Part shown: positions 52,690-62,545 of the stretch, piece after piece
Layout of the letters: each line of letters opens with the position of its first letter
Position numbering within the stretch: position 1 is the first letter of the stretch
Source: Ligula intestinalis
Taxonomy: Eukaryota > Platyhelminthes > Cestoda > Diphyllobothriidea > Diphyllobothriidae
Assembly (NCBI GenBank): GCA_036362985.1
Contig: JAYGXS010000004.1
Location: 35,372,455-35,436,454, forward strand
Reading direction: 5' to 3'
Length of the DNA stretch: 64,000 nt
Translations under genes and position numbers: made by a program
The notes under the pieces: model-generated
What the model saw: only the letters and a program-made list of their open reading frames with translations
Database searches by the model: none
What the model was told of the DNA's origin: nothing

Positions 52690-53990
52690 AAGCTATTGTG
52701 TTTCGCTCTTCTGTCAGCTGGTGTGCTGCAATGTGTTTCGGCCCTCTGGAGCAAAGCTTTTCAGAGAGGGACTGCTGTCGAAGTGTAGTACTTGGTTTGT
52801 GCTGGTGAATTTCCTGAATACTGTAGTTTGCAGTAGTTCTTTTGAAAACCGGCGTACAAAGTCATAGAGAAAGATGAGTTGGTTTTTTCTTTCCGCCTTC
52901 ATTGCGGATTGGATATTTGAGTCAACCGAGTTCGGTAATTCGTTGCGATGTCAGCTGTTTTGACAAAGACGAATGTGTCATCGACATAACGAACCCAAAA
53001 ATTTGATTGACCTGCAATGAAGACAAAGCGTTCTATCCGTTGACGGACCACTTCTGTTGTAACCTAGTGTTTTCCTGTGTCAGCACCGATTATGTCCCCC
53101 AGTAAGCATTAGGAAGAGAAGACAGAAAAGGATAACAGCTAGTACTTTACTGTCACTTGTACTAGTACGTCAACTCTGTTCCGTGTCCAGCAGCTTGCCT
53201 TCTGTGGTCGGTCTCGCTTCGGCAGCAATCAAACTTGATAGGCGAGCCCATTGGAGTGCCTTTATTTTGTTCATCCATTTGTCTACTGAATCTGAAGTAG
53301 GTTTTAATACAATGTCGGAGAAGTTCAAGTTTATGTTTGCACTTAAGGAGGATTGTCCCTCTCATCGTAGAGTCCGATTAGAAGTTGTCTTACAACACCT
53401 ATCGTGAGTTGCTATGGGGTGGAGTTGAAATGTGAAACAATGTCAAAAGCTATCATGGATTCATTTGGCTCTAAGTTCAGATTTTTTATCCATTCAAGGA
53501 ATTGTTTAGTAGAAGTCACAGTTGTTGGTGAGCCTACTGCCAGGAACATAAGGTGACCAAACATCCATTTTACCAAACCGTATGTAGAGGTGTCAAGAAG
53601 GACGATGGGCCTAAGCCGTATGTTTTCATTGTGCACTTTCGGCATACCGTAAAATCACGCTGAGGCTGTATCAGTCGGTTCCACGGAAAACAAATCGTTT
53701 GGTGTGATTGCACCGTTTGCTCTGAGTTTTGCTAGACTTTTGCCTATTTGGGTAAGCAAGTATTTCAGTTCACTGACAGGACATATCTTATACGATAATG
53801 TGCGCAAAAATTTGAGGTCCAGATGTCTTATCGTTTTCATCATCCCTCAAAGAAAGCGAAGAAGAAGGTCCAAGGACATGGACCGAGTTATATTGGGACT
53901 GACGTTTCGGACACTCGCTTGTGTCCATCGCCTTCGAAAATGCAAGGGTAATAGGCCAACCTCCGCTGGAAAGTTGGTCTTTGACTGGCG
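52690..53990 (-). mobile_element. Penelope-like element (family B): terminal repeat plus reverse transcriptase
   Basis: Read on the minus strand: hammerhead-like motif at 53932-53900, then LKYLLTQIGKSLAKLRANGA, YGMPKVHNEN-like and LRPIVLLDTSTYGLVKWMFG, SPTTVTSTKQFLEWIKNLNL, SMIAFDIVSHF, NKGTPMGSPI, an ERFVFIAGQ-NFWVRYVDDTFV box, and KNQLIFLYDFVRRFSKEL to NQVLHFDSSPSL. This is the full RT order (fingers, PMGSPI, catalytic YVDD at 52977-52988, FLDV). YVDD is intact but several frame changes and stops break the frame. The GIY-YIG domain is missing. Confidence 0.87.
53900..53932 (-). ncRNA. Hammerhead ribozyme-like motif, family B (box I degraded)
   Basis: The minus strand reads GGCGAU, perfect hairpin GGACAC-AAGCGA-GUGUCC, GAAAC, GUC, AGUCC. 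The hairpin and the GAAACGUC part are perfect, while box I is AGGCGA instead of CUGACGA. It lies upstream of the RT in the sense direction. Confidence 0.6.
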
Positions 53991-54219
53991 CCCTTAACAG
54001 AGCCATAAACCTTCATCCTGCCTACCAGGTGGTAAGCAAACGGCTCGAGTCAGTTCGAACAAGGCCAGCAGGACGGTGAAGCAGACACAAGCGTGGCGCA
54101 CAACTGAGGTCGGAGGAAGATAGGAGAGGAGTCGGCCAGGAACCACGTGACCAGCTTGGAACGCTACCTCACCGCTACTGCGCTCATGAGGTTGACATGA
54201 GCTCATAGGAACAGCAACA

Positions 54220-54560
54220 AGTAATTAGTCCGTCGGTGGACGAGGGACAGGCTAGTAAGCGCACTGACTTGCCAAAAATTACGACAGCCGCAAAAGGGAC
54301 AAAGGTCACATGAACCCCCCAGCGGTCAATCTAACGGACAGTCAGCAGCGAACAAGCAGGTCAAAGTTCGTGTGCCGAACAAAGATATAATAACAGGCAA
54401 GCAGCGAGACTGAAACAGTCCTGGCAAACAGGAAAAACCACCACGTTACTCTGACGATGGAAACAAGCGAGTGTCCGAAACATCAGTCCAATATAACTCG
54501 GTACATGTCCTTAAACATTCTTCTTCGTCTTCTTTGGGGATGATGAAAACGATATCTAAT
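54220..54560 (+). repeat. Solo Penelope terminal repeat, family B, copy 2, with complete motif
   Basis: It is the same-orientation homologue of 20.39-20.72 kb. The motif at 54451-54487 is complete: ACU, CUGACGA, U, hairpin GGAAAC-AAGCGA-GUGUCC (one mismatch from GGACAC), GAAAC, AUC, AGU. ACU pairs with AGU as stem I. It lies about 200 nt from the antisense RT element and points away from it. Confidence 0.75.
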
Positions 54561-54679
54561 ACGAATTTTGATCGCCAAGTAGGCTCTGGGCTTCCTTTTG
54601 GTAATCAAAGTTGCTGAGTGCCACTGTGGACTAGCCTTTGTCAGCCGGCAAAAGTAATAGACAGACTTAGTCAGCCGGC

Positions 54680-54930
54680 TGTGGTAGACTTGCACAGCAG
54701 CTACCACACTCTCCCATCTCCTCATCTCCCCATGCCCAGTGTCATGTCAGAGTCAAGAACATCGGAGACGGGATGGGGTGCAGGTGGCTGGCGCGGCCAA
54801 AACCGCCCCCAAGCGTGCCACCACCCCCTTCGATGTTCAGCATTTTATCTTAGCACACAACACAAATAGCGCCTACAGTACCCTGATCTGGCCCCCGTGT
54901 TGGTCCAGCGTATCTATCGCTTGACATGTT
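54680..54930 (-). repeat. Dispersed repeat DR1, inverted copy
   Basis: It contains GTCAGAGTCAAGAACATCGG, GGTGGCTGGCGCGGCC, AAGCGTGCCACCACC and GGCCCCCGTGTTGGTCCAGC, the inverted DR1 order. Confidence 0.6.
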
Positions 54931-55700
54931 CGGAACACAAATGTACATCTAACATGCGAACATATGCCTGAGTTGGTGAGTTCAGTGTTACGTCAGACCA
55001 TCTCACTTTAAACCAAACGACGCGCAAGTCAAGAGGGCTAAACCAATCCTTGGAGCACAGGGTGGACAAAGTAAAATGCCACCGCATACCATTCCTCAGT
55101 GATCCTAACGCATAATGCCGCAAATAATTGAAGCACGATCCCTTCGCATATGAGCTAATTCCTCTTATTATTACAGAAAGCAATATTCCCCGAGACCTTC
55201 TCTAAAATCCGCCTGAGAATTTACTGGCGCAGGCAAGCACAGGGGTTTCTGTCTGTTGTTGTTACGTTGAAACTGTGTCGAGGCTGCTCTTCTACTGCAA
55301 TACATACTTTTCCACTTCATTGTTTGCTCCTAATGAGCGAGCAAGCAAGCGAGAGTTGCCTAATAATTTTGGTCCCTTTAATTAGCGACCTCATTCGGCG
55401 GATTTTTCATGATTGGTGGTTGTGCGTTCAAGTAATAAACACATTTTATCTTGACTTCCTCTGAGAGGTATTGTCCAGGAAGTACCGACAGGGTTGCTTT
55501 CAAACACCAGCCCTCTGAAAAACTCGTATCAGTTAGTGACGTAGGCGTCTTCCAGTTGCCAAACTGCCTCAAGAACGTCCGTTGCGTAAATTAAAAAGAA
55601 ATCATCCCAGCGCCATGCAAACGATCTGTTGCACCGGTTCTGGGGTGGGTATTTTCTGTGACGAAATCTACCTGATAGGCACACTGAACAGAAGAATCAC
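54931..55700. other. Unassigned sequence
   Basis: No gene or known repeat was recognised. Confidence 0.35.
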
Positions 55701-55931
55701 TCGTCCATTGTGGGGGTCCCTACTCCGTGGCATAATCATCGTCTCGTTGCCCTCGCTCCCCCCACAGCCACCACCTTGTCTACGACCCCCTTCTGCACCC
55801 AGCCAGCGTGGCGACCGCTAGCCAGGCCGCGACTGCCGCTAAGGTGCTGCATGTCCGCTCTCGCATGTGTGTGATGAAGTGCAGGCGGATTTGGTGATTT
55901 TCGAGCGCCGCGCCAGTTCATGGTTTATTAG

Positions 55932-56065
55932 CCCCCAAAGTGTCGCGCGTCGCCACCGACGAGGGCGGCGGCATGTGCACCATGGTGGAGCACAGCTTCT
56001 GTTGCCACCAGAAGGCCCCTCTGTCCCCCGTCTCGCACCTCCCCCCTGACGGTATCATCAATCAG
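55932..56065 (+). CDS. Candidate exon of an unidentified gene
   Basis: In a GC-rich, CpG-rich segment (about 55.7-56.5 kb) an open stretch lies between an acceptor-like GGTTTATTAG and a good donor ATCAATCAG|GTGAGG. It reads PKVSRVATDEGGGMCTMVEH, then SFCCHQKAPLSPVSHLPPDG and IINQ. The residue pattern (Gly-Gly-Gly, paired Cys, few Arg) looks more protein-like than the other two frames. I do not recognise it, no partner exon was found, and the acceptor is weak. Confidence 0.3.
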
Positions 56066-56936
56066 GTGAGGAGGGGCAAGCGACACCCTCCTGTCCCCGC
56101 ACACAGACTTCGAGAGAGAGAGAGAGGTGGCGCCGCAAAATGGCACGCGGGGTAGCACATGCGTCGTGTTAGAAGACCCGGCGGTAGCGAACGGTCTCAC
56201 TGTCGCCGCCGCCGCCTCCTCCTCTCGGAGACGGCTCAGGGAGAGTTAGAAAGGAGTAGTGACGACTCGTCCCTCTTTCTGCGTAGTTGGATGCGCACTT
56301 GCCTCGGTTCCAACAAATATGAGGATGGGGAGGTAGATTTTTGCTGCTGCTTCTGCTTCTGCCACCGACAGAAAACACATATGCACGGACACACATGAAG
56401 GCAAGGCACCAACTTTGTGAGTGCATTCTGAACAGGAGCGGACCGGACCGGACCGACAGATCACAACACAACGCAATGCTAAATGTGCTCGGCTAGTGTA
56501 ATTCAGAAAACAAAAGGTGAGCACACACACCGAAGGAGAAAGAATGGAGGGAGGAATAATCACATAGGCAAAGGAAAGGAAACTCTGCCATGTGGCTGGC
56601 CGGTGTTATGAAGCGCTCCCAGAGGCATCCTCACTGTCGTTCTGTCGCCGGGACAGATGGAAGTACACATCTGTGACCAATGTCAGCAAAATACATTTGA
56701 CCGAGTGCAAATATTGAGGACAAGATCGGATGATTCACAAAAATATGAGCATATAAATAAGGGAATAATAGTTTTTCAACCTTGTACTTTGCAAAAGGGA
56801 TAAATAATGAAAGCTCGTGCAGAAGGCCAAAAAAAGTTTGCCATGGCATACGGTTAAGCACCGAAGATGCCATTTTTTATAATTCACCACAAAATAGGTC
56901 AGCTTGTGGCATCGAACTGAGGTCCTTAATTGGAAT
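56066..56936. other. GC-rich to AT-rich transition, 3' flank of UGP2
   Basis: 56.07-56.5 kb is GC-rich with CCG/TCC runs and open frames on both strands. 56.6-56.94 kb is AT-rich and should hold the 3' untranslated region of the minus-strand UGP2. No clear poly(A) signal was seen. Confidence 0.4.
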
Positions 56937-57044
56937 CTAGTGATTGACTATTCGAAGATTGCCTGTGATGACCTTGTTTTCTAGAACAGAACCATTCGGA
57001 ATGTCGATCTGCTCGTTATCTTGGGCTATAATGATAACGGTGCC
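56937..57044 (-). CDS. UGP2: UDP-glucose pyrophosphorylase, last exon
   Basis: The minus strand exon starts after TTCTTGATTTTAG and ends with TAG at 56937-56939. It reads [20 protein letters not shown], then [15 protein letters not shown]. This is the left-handed beta-helix end of UGP2 (GxVxIxA-xG-xxxIPDGAxLENK-ITG), which mediates oligomerisation. It joins in phase 0 after VVLK of the previous exon. It was found by similarity and splice sites, being too short to stand out as an open frame. Confidence 0.93.
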   Translation of the reverse strand, partial: GTVIIIAQDNEQIDIPNGSVLENKVITGNLRIVNH

Positions 57045-57339
57045 CTAAAATCAAGAAAAAAGAACACATTATTTTGAAGCAAGCATAAAAACTGGATTTA
57101 TTTGTACAAATAAATTTAGGGACAGCTTTTTAACTACTTCCTATCTATGCATAAATTAGATAACAAATGAAAAACACAGCATTTTGAATTTTCACAGAAT
57201 CAATAACAACAAGGTTATTGTTCAACGCGGCGACTAGTTAATAATAATGCCACCTTTAAACTTAGGAAGGAAAATTAGGGACGGGAATTTACAAAAATCA
57301 AACATTGATTAAAAATAGGCCTGCGATTTCCAGGGCAGT

Positions 57340-58420
57340 TAGAGATTAGCCACATGATCTAACTGCTTATATAGGTCCGATTTCTCATGCCGTATATGGG
57401 TTGCTTCCATATAGCACAAGGTCCGATTTGTGTGCGTTCGAACAAGGACTCGGAAAGGTGTTTTGAGGTTAACAGTGTGACCACTGTCTAGCAGGTGTTT
57501 TGTAATGGAGGACCGTGGCACTGTATTTTCTTGTTTAAAAAGCAGCCCTGGTCGCCAATAGCCTTTGCGTACGGCCAATATACGTGCATCCGCAAGTGCA
57601 CGTGAATCCATAGACACAGTTGGGTCTGGCGTGCACACGCAAGACATCCTTTGTCCGGTTACTTAGAAGGCTTTTAGTGGTAGTGAGGAACACTAGTTCA
57701 GCTGCATTGTATGTTCTCTCTACGGCGCAACGGAGCCATCGCATAATTGCATTTGAAACATTGTCATCCTTAAAAGTAAAAATATAAAAATGGGTTCTTT
57801 TGAAACCGACTGTTCTGCAGATTTTGGCCAGAAAGAGCCGCTGCATTTTGGATTGAGACATGAAGGCTAGCCGCGTTTAATTAGGACCTCTTTCATGCGG
57901 TGAATTTCTGCAGGTAGGATCTTGCGAGAACAAATATTCTTAGCTCCCTGGAAAAGTGTAAGTACCAGATTTCGCTTTCACTGTGTTGGCACGAAGCTGG
58001 TAAAACGTAAGCTTTGGAGATAACCTCGCGGAAAACAGTGTGCCCGATTAAACTATCATCCTCTCTGAACAAAGGGGCGCCTAGGCGGGACAACTTGTTT
58101 TTCTGCTCTATCTCTTCGGATGCAATAAATTCATAAAATTAAAAAGATTTTCGGCTCTTTTGCATCAACAATAGTGAATATATCGTCCACCTATCGTCTG
58201 TGTATTGTCGTCCTATTAAGTTTCGATGACACCTTTTCCTCTAAGTAACCCATAAAAATATCGGCGAAGGTAGACCCGAGTGGACTCCCTCTTGTAACTA
58301 TATCAGTTTGTATGTGCAGTCGCCCATTAAATAGAATTTTAACATTCTTCTTACAAAGTGGCAGCACTTCCCGAGGATTCGCATGCATCATGCATCCATC
58401 CAGTCAGTCCTTCCTTATGA
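57340..58420 (-). mobile_element. Penelope-like element, RT plus GIY-YIG endonuclease relic
   Basis: Minus-strand order: NVKILFNGRLHIQTDIVTRG, SPLGSTFADIFMGYLEEKVS, then a stop followed by VDDIFTIVDAKE (YVDD with Tyr replaced by a stop), FTSFVPTQ, NLVLTLFQGAKNICS, LAKICRTVGFKRTHFYIFTF, DVLRVHARPNCVYGFTCTCG, CTYIGRTQRLLATRA, and SSITKHLLDSGHTVNLKTPF to CYMEATHIRHEKSDL. It therefore carries both the RT and the TYIGRTQRL strand of GIY-YIG. Many stops and frame changes are present. It belongs to a different lineage from the 19- and 24-kb elements, since the endonuclease sequences differ greatly. Confidence 0.87.
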
Positions 58421-58439
58421 TTGTTAATGCTGGACTTGG

Positions 58440-58590
58440 TTGCAAGAACCAGAAGTATATTCGCCCGGCGTTTCACATTCATGTTCGCCGTCTCTGATGA
58501 GGAATCCGCGCGGGATGTCGAAACATCAGACAAAGAAAAGTCTTATCACAGAGATCACATCTTCTTCGTAGCTGCCTGTGAGTATGAGTT
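58440..58590. repeat. Overlapping inverted pair of hammerhead-like terminal motifs
   Basis: Plus strand: GUCU, CUGAUGA (58494-58500), imperfect hairpin GGAAUCC-GCGC-GGGAUGUC, GAAAC (58520-58524), AUC, AGAC; GUCU and AGAC pair perfectly as stem I. Minus strand: GGCGA, hairpin ACAU-GA-AUGU, GAAACGCC (58467-58474), GGGCGAATA. The two motifs face away from a shared centre of about 20 nt, next to the 5' side of the antisense Penelope element. Confidence 0.7.
58494..58530 (+). ncRNA. Hammerhead ribozyme-like motif with perfect stem I
   Basis: Box CUGAUGA, GAAAC, AUC and the pairing stem I strands GUCU/AGAC are all present. Stem II is imperfect. The self-complementary ACGU is ACAU here, a CpG-type transition. 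Confidence 0.6.
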
Positions 58591-58854
58591 TTAGAAGGGA
58601 CGAACAAAAGTTTGTGTCTATTTTGCCTATTTCCGACCATCCGAAAATAAGTCGAACAGCCGCAAATGTCTACTGATTGTTATTAAGTAGCGATTAAAAC
58701 GTTAATGTAAATGCCAACAATAGATTTGTGGCAAAAATGATTCCACAATCCACAGACTGAAATTAAGTGCCCTCTTAAAATCTTGTGTTTGTTCAGAGAA
58801 TCAATATACAAAGTAATTCTTATAACACATAAACAAGAGCATCGGGCAAATTAC

Positions 58855-59123
58855 CTTCAACACCACGTCCTTCCCAAATGTGACGTTTCCGGAGACAGTA
58901 AGATGATAGAGCTCAATCATACTAGGAACCTTTGACATGTGCTTTTCAAAATCCCTCATTTTTTCAAAGTGCTTTCCCAACTTGACAATTGGGAGCGTTG
59001 GGAAGTTTCGGAGTGGTGAGGGCAGCAACTGACCGGCACGCCAGATGTACAGGTCAGACATCAAGAGCATTAAGTCAGACGTTACCTTAACTGGGAGGAA
59101 CCTGCTGCGTGGGACCCGTAGAC
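58855..59123 (-). CDS. UGP2: UDP-glucose pyrophosphorylase, penultimate exon
   Basis: The minus strand exon starts after TTTTCAATTCAG and ends GTGTTGAAG|GTAATTT. With the G of the preceding exon it reads LRVPRSRFLPVKVTSDLMLL, then MSDLYIWRAGQLLPSPLR, KLGKHFEKMRDFEKHMSKVP and SMIELYHLTVSGNVTFGKDV. VPRSRFLPVK-TSDL is the UGP2 signature whose Lys contacts the nucleotide-sugar, followed by SIVEL-xLxVSGDVxFGK leading into the beta-helix. It is intact. UGP2 makes UDP-glucose from UTP and glucose-1-phosphate in the cytosol; in tapeworms this feeds glycogen and glycocalyx synthesis. Confidence 0.95.
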
Positions 59124-61733
59124 CTGAATTGAAAAGAGTCGAGAGAATTTTACACGCCTTAAAGGTTATACGAATTTGGAAATTTCGCTTGAGAATGACT
59201 GGAAGAAGTAATGGGTTGAAATAGGGACCTACATAAGCCAGGCTATCAACATTGGTGACACTCGAAAACTTAATCAAATTATCCGCAAAGTTTGCAGGTG
59301 ACCCCTCTTCTGAGGGAAAAACCATTCAGGCTAAACAAATATTGTGTCCGTAGACGATGGTAGTACCACTGCTGGCATTCTGGAGTTCTAGCTCCACGAG
59401 GTGCCCGAATAAAATTGAAGCAATGAGGTCATTCCTAATGACTGGGGTTCAGGCATCCTTGTGTCCGTATTCAAGAAGGGACATAAGACAAGGTACGGGA
59501 TGTACTGCAATATAAGTTTCATTGACATTGCAGTGAAAGTCTTCTCTGATGCCCTTAAGCGAGTCCCGACTGTGTACTGCTCTAGGGCAAGACCCAACCA
59601 AGCAGGATTCCGTGCAGGGCGTGGATGTGTGAACCAGATATCCACACTGAGACATATTCTTGAATTCCACCATTTCTACTTGCAGCCAACGGCCCCTTTC
59701 TTTGCTTTCTTCTCCACTGCGTTCGATTCCTCTTATCATGAGTTACTGTGGCGAAAAATGGCACTGGATAGCTTGTTTGCCAGAATCGTTGCCCTGCTCA
59801 AGGTCTACTATGACCTCACGACTGCGTGAGTTCTGGCCCAGGATAATCCTTCCATCCTTTCGATACCCAGACTGGAGTTCAAAATTGCCGTATTCTATGG
59901 GCCCTTTCCCTAACCTACGCTGTAGAATGGGTTCGTGGAAAGGGGTTTGGGTTGCACGCGGACACCGGCTGACTGATCTGGACAGCACTGATTATGTTGT
60001 CGTGCTAGCTTCAAGCTTTGGCGCTCTACCATCTATGATGTCATTGACTAATGAGGTCGCTAAATTGTTCGGTCAATTGATTAATGGTGGGAAGGCAAAC
60101 GCGTTTAAAGACTGCCTCCCGATCAGGAGAAGGCCTCCCTTACGATTAGTGATTGTCAACTTGAACCTGTAGACAAGTTCAAATACCCCAGGGTGATGCT
60201 ATCCCCGAATAAGCAGCGCAAGAATGAAAATGCTCTCCAACTCGATGCTGCTCGCCGGTTTTTTTCAAACGTTAGACAGTGTCTACGGCTCCAACGCGAC
60301 ATTTCTATCGCCACGAGGATTCGCATGCATGCATGCATCCAGTCAGTCCTTCGTTATGGTTGTGAATGCTGGACTGTACGCGTAGAATGTGAGCGAAAGT
60401 TGAAGTTATTTGACTATCACTGCTCCATGAGCAGCCTTGGAGTAAAGTAAATCGAGTTCGACTCAGAGGAGTCTGTGAATACCCGCTGGGTTAACATCGC
60501 AAGGATATCCCCCAGGTCATTTAAGAATAACAACCGAAGTGGTTTGGGCACATTCTTCGTCTGCCACCTCTAGAACTCAGTGTTGCCACGCGCGATCTGG
60601 CCCCGTGACCCACTTGGGGGTATCAGAGATTGGTTCAACCTAAAACCCGGCCCGAAAAAATTCAGCAAGTTATGAAAGTGGTTCTTTGATCTTCGGTCTC
60701 CGACACTGGCAAAGTGAATGGGTCAAGCTTTCCATGACCGGTGCTGTAGATCGAAAAGTGTGGCCGCATACAATACGAGACATCATCAGGGTCACCTGAA
60801 TCAGACACGAGCACAACCGTGCCACGCGAAAGAAGGCACTTTAGAAACTTATAAATGGGTTGATATTCAAAAATACACAAACAGTTTTGCGCGTAAACAT
60901 GTTACATATCTTAAATATTCGTCTTCCCCGGAGAAATTTCATGTAAAGTGGCCACCAAACAATAAACTGTAAGCCAACAATTACATTTCTTTGAATAAAA
61001 GTCAACTTCTTGAAGCATCGGAAATACGTGTAAAGTAAATACCTCTTACTTAAGGCATTTCATAAATGATTTTCCCTGAGTTGACTGCGGAAATTTTTCA
61101 TCAGAGTAAATTTGATGGAACAGTCTAAACAGAGTATTATTTGACAAGGCTAAAAAATCCATAATACTTTTGATGTTCCTTTTTGTAGAATGGATGTTAC
61201 ATGCTTACTCCACAGCAGTTGATTGACTTCGACTCAAAAGTTCATTGACATTGCGGGTCTGACCTTCAAAAGTTATGTCCCGATCACCCAAATCCATGTC
61301 CTGCACCTAATAGATTCTAATATGATAACCTTCAAAATATTATTTAAAAAAAGTAAAACTTTGAAATATTTGAATCCGCCAATAGTAAACGATTGACATG
61401 AGTACTATTAAAAACTTGCTCCGATAGGGATTCATTGTAGGGTCGTCCCAATGGCAAGTCTCTCAGCTCCAGCTTCTTACAGAATTCGTGGTTAAAGGTT
61501 TAGTGCTTGATTAATGCGTGATCAGTGTACAGTAGGAAATAAATTAAAGCCTCTTATAATTGTTTTTTCTGAACTAAAAATGTAGATGGTAAGGTTGCGG
61601 AAAGGCTAAAAAGACTAAAATGAAAGTCTATGAACCAAGAAAACTTTAACGATAACTCCTATTGACTAACATAATCTGCAAGTACTACAAAACCATACGT
61701 TTGCACGTTTAGTAACTGTGCTAGTAAACGCAC
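59124..61733 (-). other. UGP2 intron holding a non-LTR relic
   Basis: A 2.6-kb intron. 59.4-60.8 kb is a non-LTR retrotransposon relic antisense to the gene; 60.9-61.7 kb is AT-rich with nothing recognised. Confidence 0.8.
59400..60800 (+). mobile_element. Non-LTR retrotransposon reverse transcriptase relic
   Basis: Plus-strand order over several frames: DWGSGILVSVFKKGHKT, ISFIDIAVKVFSDALK, RPNQAGFRAGRGCVNQISTL, FAFFSTAFDSSYHELLWRKM, RGHRLTDLDSTDYVVVLASS, SLTNEVAKLFGQLINGGKAN, DAARRFFSNVRQCLRLQRDI, IQSVLRYGCECWTVRVE and FGHILRLPPLELSVATRD. This is the palm to thumb order of a CR1/RTE-type RT and its C-terminal tail. The catalytic YADD is DSTDY here, the first Asp region is FSTAFDS, and stops and frame shifts are frequent. 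The endonuclease is missing. Confidence 0.88.
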
Positions 61734-61956
61734 CCATTGGTCTTTCGAAACTCTTTATTGCCGCTCCAGATGCCTCCTCGAGCTGAATAATGCGCATACC
61801 ATCCGGAAGTGTCTTTCTGTTTATGATAAGATCCATCTGAAGCCTCTTTGTTAGTAGTGCATTGTAAAGTGATTCGAGATTCACCCAGAGGTTGTTGGTG
61901 TTGAAAATATTGAATTTCCTTACACTTAAAAAGTCATCCATGTGTTCTGGTGGGAC
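61734..61956 (-). CDS. UGP2: UDP-glucose pyrophosphorylase, third exon from the end
   Basis: The minus strand exon starts after GTCTCATTTCAG and ends CCAATGG|GTGCGT. It reads VPPEHMDDFLSVRKFNIFNT, NNLWVNLESLYNALLTKRLQ, MDLIINRKTLPDGMRIIQLE and EASGAAIKSFERPMG. FKIFNTNNLWxNL and LQLETAAGAAI are hallmark UGP2 segments; NTNNLW lines the sugar-nucleotide pocket. It enters at phase 0 and leaves at phase 1, completed to Gly by GT of the next exon (ERPMG-LRVPRSRF). Upstream exons lie beyond the right edge. Confidence 0.95.
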
Positions 61957-62545
61957 CTGAAATGAGACATCTGGAGACAGTTATTTGTACCTACGTTATC
62001 CGCTAAAATACTAAAAACTAAGCGATCTACTGCCCCCATCTAATTATAACTCCTAGTTTAGCATGTGGCGATTTTGCGATCAATGCGGTGAATTCTATCT
62101 TCAGACAAGCGTGATGCCTACTTGCACGCATAATTACTTCAGCCGCCTCCATTTTACACATTCATCTTATCATGCGAGATGTATTCGAGGTCACCTCACA
62201 GCATTTAATCCATTCCTTTAAGCAAATAATTCAACGCTGAGGGCAGCCAAGGCAGGGTTGGGGTAAGACGGCATCTTGGGAGTCGGCACTTAATTGGAGG
62301 CTACGCATAACCGAACCATCTAATTTGAAGACTATCGAGGCTTTTATAATTGGTCACTTGCCAAAACGAACCTACACTACTATTGAATGGATATAGAGGT
62401 TTGCGTCCAGGTGCTTGAATACATATAGGAGAAGAGGGTCAAATACGAGAGCAGTTAGTTGATTATTCCGAGTTTTCAAACTCCCGCCGTAGTTCATTGT
62501 CAGATTACAGCAACAGCATTGACAACAGCATCAATTATAGGGAGT
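61957..62545 (-). other. UGP2 intron, proximal part
   Basis: No further UGP2 exon could be found up to the right edge of the window, so the intron exceeds 2 kb. This stretch holds nothing recognisable. Confidence 0.5.

Larger units (their letters stand above)
57045..58854 (-). other. UGP2 intron holding a Penelope relic
   Basis: A 1.8-kb intron; most of it (57.34-58.59 kb) is a Penelope-like element in the same orientation as the gene. 58.6-58.85 kb is AT-rich with nothing recognised. Confidence 0.8.

Noticed and set aside
58801..59325. Treating the 174-codon minus-strand frame as a single-exon gene
   Set aside because: Only 58855-59123 matches UGP2; the remainder is intron read through on both sides, as shown by the acceptor at 59124 and donor at 58854.
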